64,000 nucleotides of DNA, from NCBI GenBank assembly GCA_947501475.1, contig CANMWA010000014.1, positions 1-64,000 on the forward strand, read 5' to 3'. The notes beneath the pieces were generated by a model, which was not told the origin of the DNA, ran no database searches, and was given only the letters and a program-made list of their open reading frames with translations. Within the stretch, counting starts at the first letter, position 1, and every line of letters begins with the position of its first letter. This DNA is from an uncultured Aquimarina sp. (lineage in GTDB: Bacteria; Bacteroidota; Bacteroidia; Flavobacteriales; Flavobacteriaceae). Below, piece by piece: positions 1 to 8,305 of this stretch. Made by a program: the position numbers and the translations under genes.

Positions 1-118
1 GCCTCAGTCCTCGATTGATTTCCGAAGGGTTAACTCTGAGTTAATCTCCGAAGGGTGAGGCTCTCGAACCCTGAGTATCGAACCCTGAGTGCCTCAGTCC
101 TCGGATACCGAAGTGAGC
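1..118. repeat. dispersed flavobacterial intergenic repeat
   Basis: The stretch is built from short degenerate units such as TCCGAAGGGTGAGGCTCTCG, GAACCCTGAGT and GCCTCAGTCCTCGG. The same units recur at 4608-4866 and 7225-7382. No reading frame is credible here. The units contain self-complementary pieces (CTCAG/CTGAG, CTTCGG/CCGAAG), so they behave like REP-type intergenic repeats. Confidence 0.75.
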
Positions 119-177
119 GTTCCCCAATTTTTTTCTCCAAAAAACATCTCAGTATCAAAAAATGAAACTAACGTATT

Positions 178-217
178 GTATCATTGCATAATATTAATAA
201 CTTAAAATCAATGATAC
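178..217. promoter_or_regulatory. inverted repeat directly before the first gene
   Basis: GTATCATTG at 178-186 is perfectly complementary to CAATGATAC at 209-217, with a 22-nt AT-rich spacer, and the right arm ends one base before the ATG at 219. It could be an operator or a 5' leader hairpin that hides the start codon. No protein is known to bind it. Confidence 0.4.
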
Positions 218-218
218 C

Positions 219-920
219 ATGTCAAAAGAAAATTATGACGCAAAGCTAGCCGTATTAGAAAACCTATCACAAGAGTTAATCAAAGCACCGACACAACCGG
301 TGGATGTAACGATGCAAGAAGCAGAAAACCTATTTATTTGGGCGCAAGAAGATAAGAAGGCATTAATCAGTAAAGGATTAGACTGGGAAACCTTTGTAAA
401 GGATCTTCCGATTCGTACTGGGGCATGCCGATATGCACAAGCCGTTTGGACCAAGGAGCGCTATAGCCAGGAAGAAGCTGCCAAAACCTGGCGAGAAGAA
501 GCTCCGAAAGCATACGAGTTTAGAAACGACCTATTGGCCGATTTGCGATTTGCATTTCGTAAACGCCCTGATTTATTAAGTCGTGTGCGCGAAATAGCAA
601 ATGGAGATGGAGACGCAGATATGATCCAGGATCTTATGGATATTAGCGTATTAGGAAAATCAAATCTATCTGAACTCGAAAAAATCAAATACGATCTTAA
701 GCAACTTAATATCGCAGAGCTAAAATCGGATAGCCTTGCAGAATTACTAGCCAAAGCCAACGGAGCCATCTTAGACAATTCTAAAGCCAAAGAAATTCGT
801 GATCGTGCCTTTACACATCTCAAAGAAGCTATGGACGAAATTAAGGACACCGGTAAATATGCTTTTAGAAAAGATCCCGAGCGTTACAAAGGCTATATAA
901 GCCGATACCGACGCAGGTAG
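219..920 (+). CDS. hypothetical protein, helical and charged
   Basis: Complete 233-residue frame starting at an ATG one base after an inverted repeat. I do not recognise the family. The protein is soluble, with no signal peptide or membrane segment, and is rich in Lys, Glu, Arg and Ala with predicted long helices (about residues 80-130 and 145-215). It ends in a basic tail (SRYRRR). Codon use resembles the neighbours but is slightly richer in GC. It stands alone, followed by a GC-rich repeat tract with a strong inverted repeat that may end its transcript. It could be a DNA- or RNA-associated protein judging only by the basic end; this is weak. Confidence 0.6.
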   Translation: MSKENYDAKLAVLENLSQELIKAPTQPVDVTMQEAENLFIWAQEDKKALISKGLDWETFVKDLPIRTGACRYAQAVWTKERYSQEEAAKTWREEAPKAYEFRNDLLADLRFAFRKRPDLLSRVREIANGDGDADMIQDLMDISVLGKSNLSELEKIKYDLKQLNIAELKSDSLAELLAKANGAILDNSKAKEIRDRAFTHLKEAMDEIKDTGKYAFRKDPERYKGYISRYRRR

Positions 921-946
921 TTTTAGCACATCTATTGTTATTACTG

Positions 947-1213
947 GCCCGCGCACAGGGTTGGGGTTCCCGCACAGCGCGGACGCCTCACCCCAGTGCG
1001 CGGGCTGCTTTATACCCTGTGCGGACAGGTCACCCCATACCGCTGATCGATAAACCTAGTGCGCGGACGGATAACCACCCTGTGCGGAGCACCTACCCAA
1101 TGCCGTTGGTCGATAAAAAGTTGTGCGGGAGATGGTTTCTAGTACCGATGGTCGATTTAATGTGGTGGGGGAGATGGTTTTGGTGGTTTGGATGGGGTTT
1201 TTACATTGTGTAG
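947..1213. repeat. GC-rich degenerate repeat tract with hairpin
   Basis: This stretch is far richer in G+C than the rest of the window. It repeats variants of CCCTGTGCGGA, CAGTGCGCGG and CCGCTGATCGATAAA / CCGTTGGTCGATAAA. GCCCGCGCAC (947-956) pairs perfectly with GTGCGCGGGC (996-1005), which could also end transcription of the gene before it. An open frame crosses the tract from a TTG, but it simply translates the repeat and is not called as a gene. Confidence 0.6.
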
Positions 1214-1221
1214 TCTTGTAA

Positions 1222-1698
1222 TTAATTCCTGGTTTCTTCTTTTAAAGTTTTCATACAAAAAATACGTTTCTCTTCATACTCTAATTTAGACAGAGTCATA
1301 CTTATTCTCTTTGTAGTTTTTCCTTTGCTATTATTTTTAAAAATAGTGTAGTAAGAATCGTATGAAATTCTTTTAACTGAAATTTTTTCTTTATCAAAAT
1401 CGCAAAACAACCAGAACATCTTATAAAAGATTATATCACTATTCTTAACTGTTGTTTTTCCTGTCAAACTTGTTGTTGCTTTAACCTCATACTCATTTCC
1501 GATTTGGTCGCACAAGTCATTTCCTTTAGAGTTTTTGTCGAGTGTATTAGTGTTTGTTATTTTCTTAAGATGATATAATTTAGCGATCAAATCTTCAGTA
1601 AATGGTCCCGGCAAATTTGGGCTATCCCCCCAGTTATTTTCTTGATAATGTTTCCGTAAACCCCTAAATAGTTTTAGGAAATCAACATATTTCTTCAT
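1222..1698 (-). CDS. PD-(D/E)XK nuclease-like protein, resembles Bsp6I-type restriction enzymes
   Basis: 158 residues, cytoplasmic, basic. The centre has GNDLCDQIGNEYEVKATTS (residues 59-77): an acidic residue (D61 or D64) followed by E71-V-K73, which matches the D...ExK metal site of PD-(D/E)XK nucleases. The size and the phrase before the motif resemble the Bsp6I-like type II restriction family, from memory only. No methyltransferase gene lies beside it, which is odd for a restriction enzyme; it could instead be a solitary host or phage-defence nuclease. The gene is followed on the same strand by no partner; upstream sit two further accessory genes on the same strand. Confidence 0.5.
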   Translation of the reverse strand: MKKYVDFLKLFRGLRKHYQENNWGDSPNLPGPFTEDLIAKLYHLKKITNTNTLDKNSKGNDLCDQIGNEYEVKATTSLTGKTTVKNSDIIFYKMFWLFCDFDKEKISVKRISYDSYYTIFKNNSKGKTTKRISMTLSKLEYEEKRIFCMKTLKEETRN

Positions 1699-1799
1699 TT
1701 TGATTTTAATGGGTACTCTTGTTTTGAATTTGAATTACAAACGTTCCGTGGAAAATGCGTTTTAATACATTTTTACACCTTGTTGTACATTCGTTTATA

Positions 1800-2762
1800 T
1801 TAGTTTTCTTCTTCCTTTTCTTTCATTTCCTCTCCCCAAATATCCAACTGTCTCCTCAAAACTTCGTGTTCATATTGATCTAACCAGTGCGATATTAAAT
1901 TGGTAAACATTTTTAATACTGATTCAATATCTTCGGGGATTGGTTCTAATGATTTAGTGAGTATAAAAAATACTCCTTTTTGATTATCGATGATTTTTAA
2001 GTTTTGAATATTTGCACATATAATGTTGGCTTTAACGTCATCGTTATTTTTTAATTCTTGAACATGATACTGTCCGTTATTATACGAAATTTTTAAAGCG
2101 TTTTGAATATCCAATCCAATATCAGATATCCCAGTATTCTCCATTATGTTTCTAAATGTTCCTGATTTATTTAATTCAAAATTATCCCTTATTAAAAATG
2201 TTCCTTTGTTCTTTTGAGGAAGATTTTCGTGATTAAAGGCTCTGAAATAATCTACATAAATTCCGGTCGAAAATTTAACAGTAGAAGTATTCAGAAGAAC
2301 ATTTAATACGCTATTCAATGTAGTTGTTAAAGATCTTATTCCAGAAATAAAATCTTCATCAGAATCAATTTTCCAATCAGTATTTTCTGTTGGTTTTGGT
2401 GTTATGCACTTACATTTACTTAAATCCAAAATTGTATTTGAAATATAGCTGTTAATAGCATCTTTTCTACTAATAGCATCTTTTGCAATTTCTAGTTCTT
2501 TTTTTGCTTTTAATTCGTCAATTAATGAAGATGGAAAGGCCCTATTGTATGCGATTTTAATAATCGTTAAAATCAAATAAAGTAACCCCAGAATTATTAA
2601 TATTCCGAACCAAATTTTCGAGTATAGTTTGTGATAAAGATTACTTGAAGCAACGCCTATAATTATGACTATTAAAGCTTCTATTCCAGCAAGAACTAAA
2701 ATAGATTTCTGAATAACTTCAATCCATTTCCCAAACTTTTCTAATGTTTCTTTATAATTCAT
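1800..2762 (-). CDS. two-helix membrane protein with large cytoplasmic domain, unknown
   Basis: 320 residues. Two membrane helices lie near residues 18-40 and 47-68. A charged linker (about 78-105) follows, then a globular domain to about residue 305 ending in an amphipathic helix and a Glu/Lys tail. The order helix, mixed sheet, final helix recalls a GAF-like sensor domain, but no signature is clear and I do not claim one. Two-TM proteins with a soluble sensor are common among phage-defence effectors, and its neighbours on both sides are nuclease-like, so a membrane effector is one reading. It could also be an ordinary sensor. Confidence 0.55.
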   Translation of the reverse strand: MNYKETLEKFGKWIEVIQKSILVLAGIEALIVIIIGVASSNLYHKLYSKIWFGILIILGLLYLILTIIKIAYNRAFPSSLIDELKAKKELEIAKDAISRKDAINSYISNTILDLSKCKCITPKPTENTDWKIDSDEDFISGIRSLTTTLNSVLNVLLNTSTVKFSTGIYVDYFRAFNHENLPQKNKGTFLIRDNFELNKSGTFRNIMENTGISDIGLDIQNALKISYNNGQYHVQELKNNDDVKANIICANIQNLKIIDNQKGVFFILTKSLEPIPEDIESVLKMFTNLISHWLDQYEHEVLRRQLDIWGEEMKEKEEEN

Positions 2763-2858
2763 TCACTTTTTTTAATGACGCATAATATTATATATGTGTA
2801 CGAGTACACAAATTTTATAAATAACTGTAATTCTATTCATTAAACTTTATACTGAATA

Positions 2859-4187
2859 TTAATCTATCGGCACCAATTTTGGTGCGGGGCGATTCCAGTT
2901 GGTCATATGTTGAACAATACCTTCATAATAATCTAAAACCATTTGCTCAATTAAAACAATAAACTTTTTATTGCTGGCAAAGTTTGTTCCAAAACCATCC
3001 ATTACTATGATATGAAATGCTTGTATTTCTTTTCCTTTTGTAAGTTCTCCTAATGTACTAAGCTCAGAAAGCTTTACCTTAACATTGTCTTTAGCAAATT
3101 TTATATTGGCTTCGATCCAAATTTTATGTGCTATTTTTTCAAATACTAACCCTGCTTTCCTTTTAGAACTTTCTAATTGTCTTGCAATCCAGGATATACG
3201 AGCAACGGTACCTTTGTCCATAGGAGGGATGATTTTAACAGACATATGTACAGATCGTAGCTCAAATTCTACTTTTATTTTTATGTCTGAGACAGAATTT
3301 TTAATAGCCAGTGATCCTATAATATAGTTTTCATTGATAATTTTTTTAATATCGTCTTTAATACTATGGTTTTTCTTTGGGGTGGATTTTACTAATACCC
3401 CCAATTTTCTACTCATCAATAACGCCATGTCTTTTTCTTCTTCATACCAACTTAAGACAGCATCTTCAATATATTTATCAGATGTTCTTAGCGTTTTTTG
3501 TGCTCGTATATTATCGGCAAGCAGTTTCCAACCTGGTTTCATTTGTGTAAACCCACAAATCCCCGAATCGGGATGCTCTAGGTAAAATAATGTTTCTCTC
3601 ATAATTTCAACCTGATCCTGATCTTGAATATTAGCATCATTTTTAAAAAGAAGAAGCCTTCCTTTAGTCATAAGATAGGTCCATGAAAAATGTAAGAGTG
3701 TTATGTTTTTAGGTACTTTAACTTGTATAGGAGAATGTGATGAATCGGCAACAAATTCATTAGAAACGGTGACCAATTTGTTTACCTTAAATTTTTTAGA
3801 AATTTCAATATATCTTTCAATTTGTGGCTTGTCTATTCCATTATTTTTATTCTTCATTTCAAAGAATACGGCATCGGCAATTACTCCTTTAATGACTATT
3901 ATTATTAACCCATCAATTCTTGATTTGTCAAAATCAGGAAAACAGACCTCTGTATAGTAATATGCTTTTCCGCTACGACTCAAACTAATTGCTCTAAAAA
4001 TGCTATCTCGATACTCTTTCACTAATTTTACAGTAGCCAAAAATATTGAGGTTAATGCCATTTCATGCCCTGTTTTTAATACAGGTATTAACCTTGCCGG
4101 TCGTGCTTGTATTTGCCCTAGTTGAATAAAATTATCAAATTCTTCTTTCTTTAAACCGACCAGTTTGGTCATACTTTTCTTGATCAT
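2859..4187 (-). CDS. PD-(D/E)XK nuclease-like hypothetical protein
   Basis: 442 residues from the ATG at 4187; a GTG at 4214 and an ATG at 4172 are the alternatives, the latter preceded by a purine-rich stretch. The N-terminal half contains D92-G-L...E110-M-K112 followed by Q122 in an ExK-Q helix context, the layout of a PD-(D/E)XK fold. The conserved-looking entry ARPARLIPVLKTGHEMALTS (29-48) precedes it. The C-terminal half (about 230-442) has no recognised motif. No signal peptide is present. It is transcribed in the same direction as the two genes that follow it and may form an accessory group with them. The exact role is unknown. Confidence 0.6.
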   Translation of the reverse strand: MIKKSMTKLVGLKKEEFDNFIQLGQIQARPARLIPVLKTGHEMALTSIFLATVKLVKEYRDSIFRAISLSRSGKAYYYTEVCFPDFDKSRIDGLIIIVIKGVIADAVFFEMKNKNNGIDKPQIERYIEISKKFKVNKLVTVSNEFVADSSHSPIQVKVPKNITLLHFSWTYLMTKGRLLLFKNDANIQDQDQVEIMRETLFYLEHPDSGICGFTQMKPGWKLLADNIRAQKTLRTSDKYIEDAVLSWYEEEKDMALLMSRKLGVLVKSTPKKNHSIKDDIKKIINENYIIGSLAIKNSVSDIKIKVEFELRSVHMSVKIIPPMDKGTVARISWIARQLESSKRKAGLVFEKIAHKIWIEANIKFAKDNVKVKLSELSTLGELTKGKEIQAFHIIVMDGFGTNFASNKKFIVLIEQMVLDYYEGIVQHMTNWNRPAPKLVPID

Positions 4188-4243
4188 AAACGTAGTTACT
4201 ATAATTCCAATCACTAATATATACCCATATTTGTATCACCTCG

Positions 4244-4283
4244 ATACGGGAATCCGTAAGAAAAACTAAAAAGATTTCCGTAT
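4244..4283. promoter_or_regulatory. inverted repeat upstream of the nuclease-like gene
   Basis: ATACGGGAATC (4244-4254) and GATTTCCGTAT (4273-4283) are complementary except for one position, with an 18-nt spacer. It lies about 60 bp upstream of the minus-strand gene starting near 4187, where an operator would sit. Confidence 0.3.
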
Positions 4284-4417
4284 AAGGGTAAAATTATTTT
4301 TTATAATCTATTACTTTATTAGTTCATCCATTTTGATCGCAAAATGTAGGAGATTTCAAGTGTATTTACTATCTTAATACTTAATAAAGTAAGTATACAT
4401 TTTAAAACATCTTGATT

Positions 4418-4597
4418 ATGGAATTTATGGAAATTAAAGACAACAAAGGTACTTTGCACTATATCAATCCCAGTCATATCTCTGGGCTTTGCCCGGTAGA
4501 TGGGCATTGTAAAATTAATTTGATGGGTCAGGATTATATGATCACCAAAGAAACGATGGAAGATGTCAAGCTACACCTTATGTCTTTTAAGTATTAA
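4418..4597 (+). CDS. small FlbD-like protein
   Basis: 59 residues from ATG 4418 (an in-frame TTG lies at 4412). The pattern, a short beta-rich chain with GTLHYINPSHISGL, then KINLMGQDYMITKETMEDV, resembles the small FlbD-like fold (strand, NP-x-x-I, strand, GxxYxVxE, helix). No flagellar gene is nearby, so a flagellar role is unlikely; the match may be only structural. It stands alone between the accessory genes and a repeat block. Confidence 0.5.
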   Translation: MEFMEIKDNKGTLHYINPSHISGLCPVDGHCKINLMGQDYMITKETMEDVKLHLMSFKY

Positions 4598-4607
4598 TAT
4601 TATATGA

Positions 4608-4866
4608 TCTTATCGAAGTGAGATAGCATCCGGGCTTCGAGAATACTTCGGCAAGCTCAACCCTCGAATGTAATTCGAACCCTGAGTATGTTGAATTATA
4701 TTTAGAACTATAATATATCGGGCTTCGAGAACCTCAGCCCTCGGTTAATATCCGAAGGATTAACCCAAGAATAACCCCCGAAGGGTGAGGCTCTCAAGTG
4801 AAGTCCCGAAGGATCAGCTCTCGATTGACCTCCGAAGGGTGAGGCTCTCGAACCCTGAGTATATCG
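4608..4866. repeat. dispersed flavobacterial intergenic repeat block
   Basis: Several copies of CCGAAGGGTGAGGCTCTC, TCGAACCCTGAGTAT, GGCTTCGAGAA and CCGAAGGATTAACCC fill this interval. The unit at about 4829-4862 is nearly identical to 46-80. Only the basic small gene starting at 4890 follows it. A minus-strand frame through the block is repeat translation, not a gene. Confidence 0.7.
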
Positions 4867-4889
4867 AATTATATGTAAAACTATAATAT

Positions 4890-5060
4890 ATGGCAAAAAA
4901 AGGAAAAGAAAAAAATACCCAGAATAAAGCAAAACATACCAAGCTGATGAATCGTAAAAAGAATAAAATCAGAAAAGAGAAAGAGGCTAGGGCAGCCCGA
5001 CTAAAAGTACTAGTGCAAAAAATGCATCAACAAAACGACACCCAATCCTCTGATGAATAA
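4890..5060 (+). CDS. small basic hypothetical protein
   Basis: 56 residues beginning MAKKGKEKNTQNKAK and very rich in Lys and Arg up to residue 40, with an acidic, polar end (NDTQSSDE). The stop codon overlaps the start of the YchJ-family gene (8 bases shared), so the two are probably translated together. The composition suggests a nucleic-acid-associated or ribosome-associated protein, but nothing more specific can be seen. Confidence 0.5.
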   Translation: MAKKGKEKNTQNKAKHTKLMNRKKNKIRKEKEARAARLKVLVQKMHQQNDTQSSDE

Positions 5061-5442
5061 TTGTTATTGTGGCCGGCCAACATCGTATGCCTCTTGTTGC
5101 AAAAAAATCCATGACGATATTACTACCGCAGCTACCGCAGAAGATTTGATGCGGTCGCGATATAGCGCTTTTGTATTGGCAAAGGGTGATTATCTGCAAA
5201 AAAGCCACCACAGTACAACAAGACCCTCATCTAAAGAAAAGAAATCGATCATACAATGGGCCACATCTGTAAATTGGATGAAACTAGAGGTGCTACACAC
5301 TTCAAAAGGTACACCACAGGATACCGAGGGCACTGTAGCGTTTAAGGCATTCTATTATGACCATGAGGGTATGCAAATGATCCACGAACATTCAATGTTT
5401 ACCAAAGAGCAAGGGCATTGGGTATATTTGGGAGTGGTATAA
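5053..5442 (+). CDS. ychJ: YchJ-family (UPF0225) SEC-C motif protein
   Basis: 129 residues. The N-terminus carries a SEC-C-type zinc motif with C4, C6, C15 and C16 (CYCG...SCC), followed by the YchJ middle domain, an NTF2-like fold with the marker LMRSRYSAFVLAKGDYL (about residues 32-48). Length is close to the family norm of about 120-160. The exact function of YchJ is not known; the zinc motif is shared with SecA C-termini. The gene overlaps the preceding small basic gene by 8 bases, pointing to translational coupling. Confidence 0.85.
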   Translation: MNNCYCGRPTSYASCCKKIHDDITTAATAEDLMRSRYSAFVLAKGDYLQKSHHSTTRPSSKEKKSIIQWATSVNWMKLEVLHTSKGTPQDTEGTVAFKAFYYDHEGMQMIHEHSMFTKEQGHWVYLGVV

Positions 5443-5693
5443 TAAAACAAATTCACTACACATAAGACTTCACATTTTTTGTAATCAAAAGCTGAGCGTA
5501 GTATTGCTCTAATTACAAGTATAGCAGGGGTTCATTATTTAAATACTGTAGAAAATAGTGGGGAAATTGCACACATGTGTGTAGAATATCCACACTCTAA
5601 TATTGTGTAATTGTTATAACCGTTTGCTATTCAGTAGTATTTAAACAATGGTATCAATATTGCAAGATCTGAGAAGAAATCAAGAAAACATTC

Positions 5694-7178
5694 ATGAAGG
5701 GATCAAGATCTTTAAAGACTACCGCACCGTCAATATCTAGCAATACCTACTTTAACGACTTAGAAGCATTTATATCAAAAGTATCATCATCTTTTATTTT
5801 GATCGCAACATTTTTATTGTTGTTTGGTGCTGCATCTTTGTTCTATTACTTACAACCTTATTTCGAAGAAATTTATTTAGAAAGGATGAATACCCGATGG
5901 GGGATCGCCTTGATGGTAATAGGGATATCTCTATTGGTTGTTAAGGTAAGTTTTATAGTGTACATATTATTTTTATACCTACGCTATAAACCTATTGCTC
6001 CCGTATCTGATGAGCAATTACCTTTATGTACGGTTATTGTACCTGCATATAATGAAGGTGAATTGGTGTATAAAACCTTGATTAGCTTGGTAGAAAGTGA
6101 TTATCCTGAAGAAAAATTACAAATTATTTCTATTGATGATGGTAGTCAGGATAATACCTGGCAATGGATGCAAAGAGCAAAAGAAGAACTTGGTGACCGT
6201 GTTTCGATTTATCAACAACCCGAAAACAAAGGTAAAAGACATGCATTATACCGTGGGTTTAATTTGGGCACCGGAGATGTGTTTATAACGGTTGATAGCG
6301 ATTCTATAGTAAAAAAAGACACGTTGCGTATTATGGCAGCTCCTTTTGTTGTTAATGAAGAATGTGGTGCAGTAGCAGGAAATGTTCGTGTTTTAAATAG
6401 AGAAAAAGCGTTAATCCCAAGGATGCTAAATGTAAGTTTTGCCTTTAGTTTTGAATTTATACGTTCTGCACAAAGTACATTAGGTTCTGTATTATGTACA
6501 CCAGGGGCCTTATCAGCATATCGTAGAGAGGCAGTTTTTAATTGTCTTGAAGAATGGATCAGTCAAACTTTTATGGGGCAAGTCTCAAAAATTGGTGAAG
6601 ACCGCGCGATGACCAATATGATTTTAAAACAAGGATATAAAGTACTGTTTCAGCGCAAAGCATATGTCTATACTAATATCCCTGAACGTTACAAAAACTT
6701 ATATAAAATGTTTATCCGCTGGGAAAGAAGTAATATTCGTGAAAATATTGCAATGAGTAAATTTGCCTTCGGAAACTTTAGAGAAGGATCTAAAAGCGGT
6801 ACCAGAATACTATTGCTAAACCAATGGTTAAAAATAATAATGGCATATCCTGCAATGGCAGTAATGGTATTTTTTATTTTCACCTATCCACTGTTATTCC
6901 TTAGTTCTACTTTGGTGAGTATACTAATTTTTTCGAGCATACAAGCTTTGTTTTATGCTAAAAAACATAGCGCATCTGAGGCGCTTTGGGCGTACCCATA
7001 TAGCATCTTTTATGCCTTTTCTCTATTCTGGATAACTCCCTATGCGATTGCTACAGCAGGTCGTAGTGGTTGGTTAACACGTGATTTGACTAAAAAGGAA
7101 CTTAAAAAACAAGAGGTCGTTGTGGTCGCAACACCCCAACCTCTTTTTATTCCCGAACTTCAAGAACATATATCCTAA
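5694..7178 (+). CDS. membrane glycosyltransferase family 2, hyaluronan/cellulose-synthase type
   Basis: 494 residues. Two N-terminal membrane helices (about 34-55 and 73-100) precede a GT-A domain (about 112-330) and several C-terminal helices (about 370-465). Visible active-site features are the nucleotide-binding entry TVIVPAYNE, the metal motif D201-S-D203, the catalytic GEDR (301-304) and an RW motif (R342-W343) equivalent to QxxRW. Such enzymes polymerise or transfer a sugar from a nucleotide-sugar donor at the inner membrane and may export the chain. The substrate cannot be read from sequence. No polysaccharide operon surrounds it, so it may act alone in an exopolysaccharide or glycolipid. 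Confidence 0.85.
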   Translation: MKGSRSLKTTAPSISSNTYFNDLEAFISKVSSSFILIATFLLLFGAASLFYYLQPYFEEIYLERMNTRWGIALMVIGISLLVVKVSFIVYILFLYLRYKPIAPVSDEQLPLCTVIVPAYNEGELVYKTLISLVESDYPEEKLQIISIDDGSQDNTWQWMQRAKEELGDRVSIYQQPENKGKRHALYRGFNLGTGDVFITVDSDSIVKKDTLRIMAAPFVVNEECGAVAGNVRVLNREKALIPRMLNVSFAFSFEFIRSAQSTLGSVLCTPGALSAYRREAVFNCLEEWISQTFMGQVSKIGEDRAMTNMILKQGYKVLFQRKAYVYTNIPERYKNLYKMFIRWERSNIRENIAMSKFAFGNFREGSKSGTRILLLNQWLKIIMAYPAMAVMVFFIFTYPLLFLSSTLVSILIFSSIQALFYAKKHSASEALWAYPYSIFYAFSLFWITPYAIATAGRSGWLTRDLTKKELKKQEVVVVATPQPLFIPELQEHIS

Positions 7179-7191
7179 ATTATAGTCAAAA

Positions 7192-7210
7192 CCAAGGGTA
7201 CCTCCCTTGG
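7192..7210. terminator. hairpin after the glycosyltransferase gene
   Basis: CCAAGGG (7192-7198) pairs perfectly with CCCTTGG (7204-7210) around a 5-nt loop, 14 bases after the stop codon. There is no run of T after it, so it would be a weak terminator or an mRNA 3'-end stabiliser. Confidence 0.4.
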
Positions 7211-7224
7211 CTAGTCTGCAATAC

Positions 7225-7382
7225 GAAGGGTGAGGCTCTCGAACCCTAATATTACCGAACCCTGAGCGTAGCCGAACGGTGAGACCCTCAACTAATTTAC
7301 GAAGGATGATATTACCGAACCCTGAGCGTAGCCGAAGGGTGAGACCCTCAACTAACTTACGAAGGGTGTGGCTCTCGAACCC
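7225..7382. repeat. dispersed flavobacterial repeat, near-tandem copies
   Basis: A unit of about 60 bp containing ACCGAACCCTGAGCGTAGCC followed by GAACGGTGAGACCCTCAACTA (about 7255-7300) is repeated almost exactly at about 7314-7360. Flanking pieces match the units near positions 50 and 4840. The repeat abuts the stop codon of the DUF4494 gene, whose last codons are close to the repeat edge. Confidence 0.75.
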
Positions 7383-8027
7383 TTACTCTTCTTCATCAAA
7401 TCCTACGGTTGCATATACTGTAGTATCTTCTTGTATATCAAAATTTTTAGAAGACTCTTCTGATTCATCTTCGGTAGTGCTATTATCTGATGCTACTTGC
7501 TCTGCAGCGTCAATAACTTCTTCTACTTCAGGTTCAACAGGAACAGAATCCTTTATTGTATTAAATCTTTCTAGTTTTTCTAGATCACCTTCTTCTCCCG
7601 AGAAATACGGAAACACATCCATAATCGGGGATTCTGCAATGGCTGGGATAGTATAGTCGCCCATCGTACCATTCATCATTTGGTTGGTGTTATCAAAAGC
7701 TTCTTTTACATCATTAGCTTGTACCAATAGATACATATTCGATTTTCTTTCTTTACCACTCTCTTCGTCAAAAGCAATTAAAGAAACCTTGGATTTAAAC
7801 CAACGATCAGAATTTTCAAAAGGGTGGATCTCTGCATAATTAGCGACTCTAATATTGGTGATTTTAAACTCATCACTTATATATGCCGACATCTCTTCAT
7901 TGATTCGGGATTCGGCCTCTGTGTATGATATAGCATCGACCAAATAAGGTTCTGTAGTCATTTTTTGTGCTCCAGAGTCATCTGTTTTTCTATATTTCAC
8001 TTTGCATTCGTACCAGGTTGCGCTCAT
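7383..8027 (-). CDS. DUF4494 family protein
   Basis: 214 residues. The first 150 match the Bacteroidota-specific DUF4494 family as I remember it: opening TWYECKVKYRKTDDSGAQK, then EPYLVDAISYTEAESRI, a RWFKSKVSLIAFDEESGKE core and MGDYTIPAIAESPIMDVFPY. The last 60 residues are an acidic, disordered tail (Glu, Asp, Ser). The function of the family is not known. It is predicted to be cytoplasmic and is monocistronic here, with repeats downstream. Confidence 0.85.
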   Translation of the reverse strand: MSATWYECKVKYRKTDDSGAQKMTTEPYLVDAISYTEAESRINEEMSAYISDEFKITNIRVANYAEIHPFENSDRWFKSKVSLIAFDEESGKERKSNMYLLVQANDVKEAFDNTNQMMNGTMGDYTIPAIAESPIMDVFPYFSGEEGDLEKLERFNTIKDSVPVEPEVEEVIDAAEQVASDNSTTEDESEESSKNFDIQEDTTVYATVGFDEEE

Positions 8028-8182
8028 AATTTTGATTTTTTAAGGAGGGCAAATATAAATCTTCTGAAGGGGTAGCATTGGTCTTACAAAAAATAGATAT
8101 TCACAATTTTTGAAGGGTTTTTGGTACGTGTTTCAGTTTCAGTAGTTTATTAGTTAGTAAACATCCAAAAGAAAGAATATTT

Positions 8183-8263
8183 GGGCTTCGGTTTCGCTCA
8201 GTCCTCTCGGATGTGGATAAAAAAAGCAAATGAATAAGGGATCACTGAGCGTAGTCGAAGTGA
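8183..8263. repeat. dispersed repeat copies (CTGAGCGTAGTCGAAG type)
   Basis: GGGCTTCGGTTTCGCTCAG (from 8183) and ATCACTGAGCGTAGTCGAAG (from 8241) are inverted copies of the same unit, so together they can form a long hairpin. The interval 8028-8305 holds no gene. The unit is related to repeats at 7225-7382, 52010, 57613 and 59203. Confidence 0.6.
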
Positions 8264-8305
8264 TAACAAATGGTACGCTGGTTATGTTCTCAATAATATG
8301 AAGGG

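Noticed and set aside
935..1213. 92-codon open frame on the plus strand
   Set aside because: It only translates the GC-rich repeat tract, starts at a TTG and has no family-like pattern.
4418..4597. flagellar FlbD gene
   Set aside because: The small protein resembles the FlbD fold, but no flagellar or motility gene is in the window.
4708..4932. 74-codon minus-strand frame
   Set aside because: It runs through the dispersed repeat block and opposes a better small gene; its residues repeat the repeat unit.
7279..7656. 125-codon plus-strand frame
   Set aside because: It starts in the repeat block and then runs antisense to the DUF4494 gene with low-complexity Ser-rich translation.
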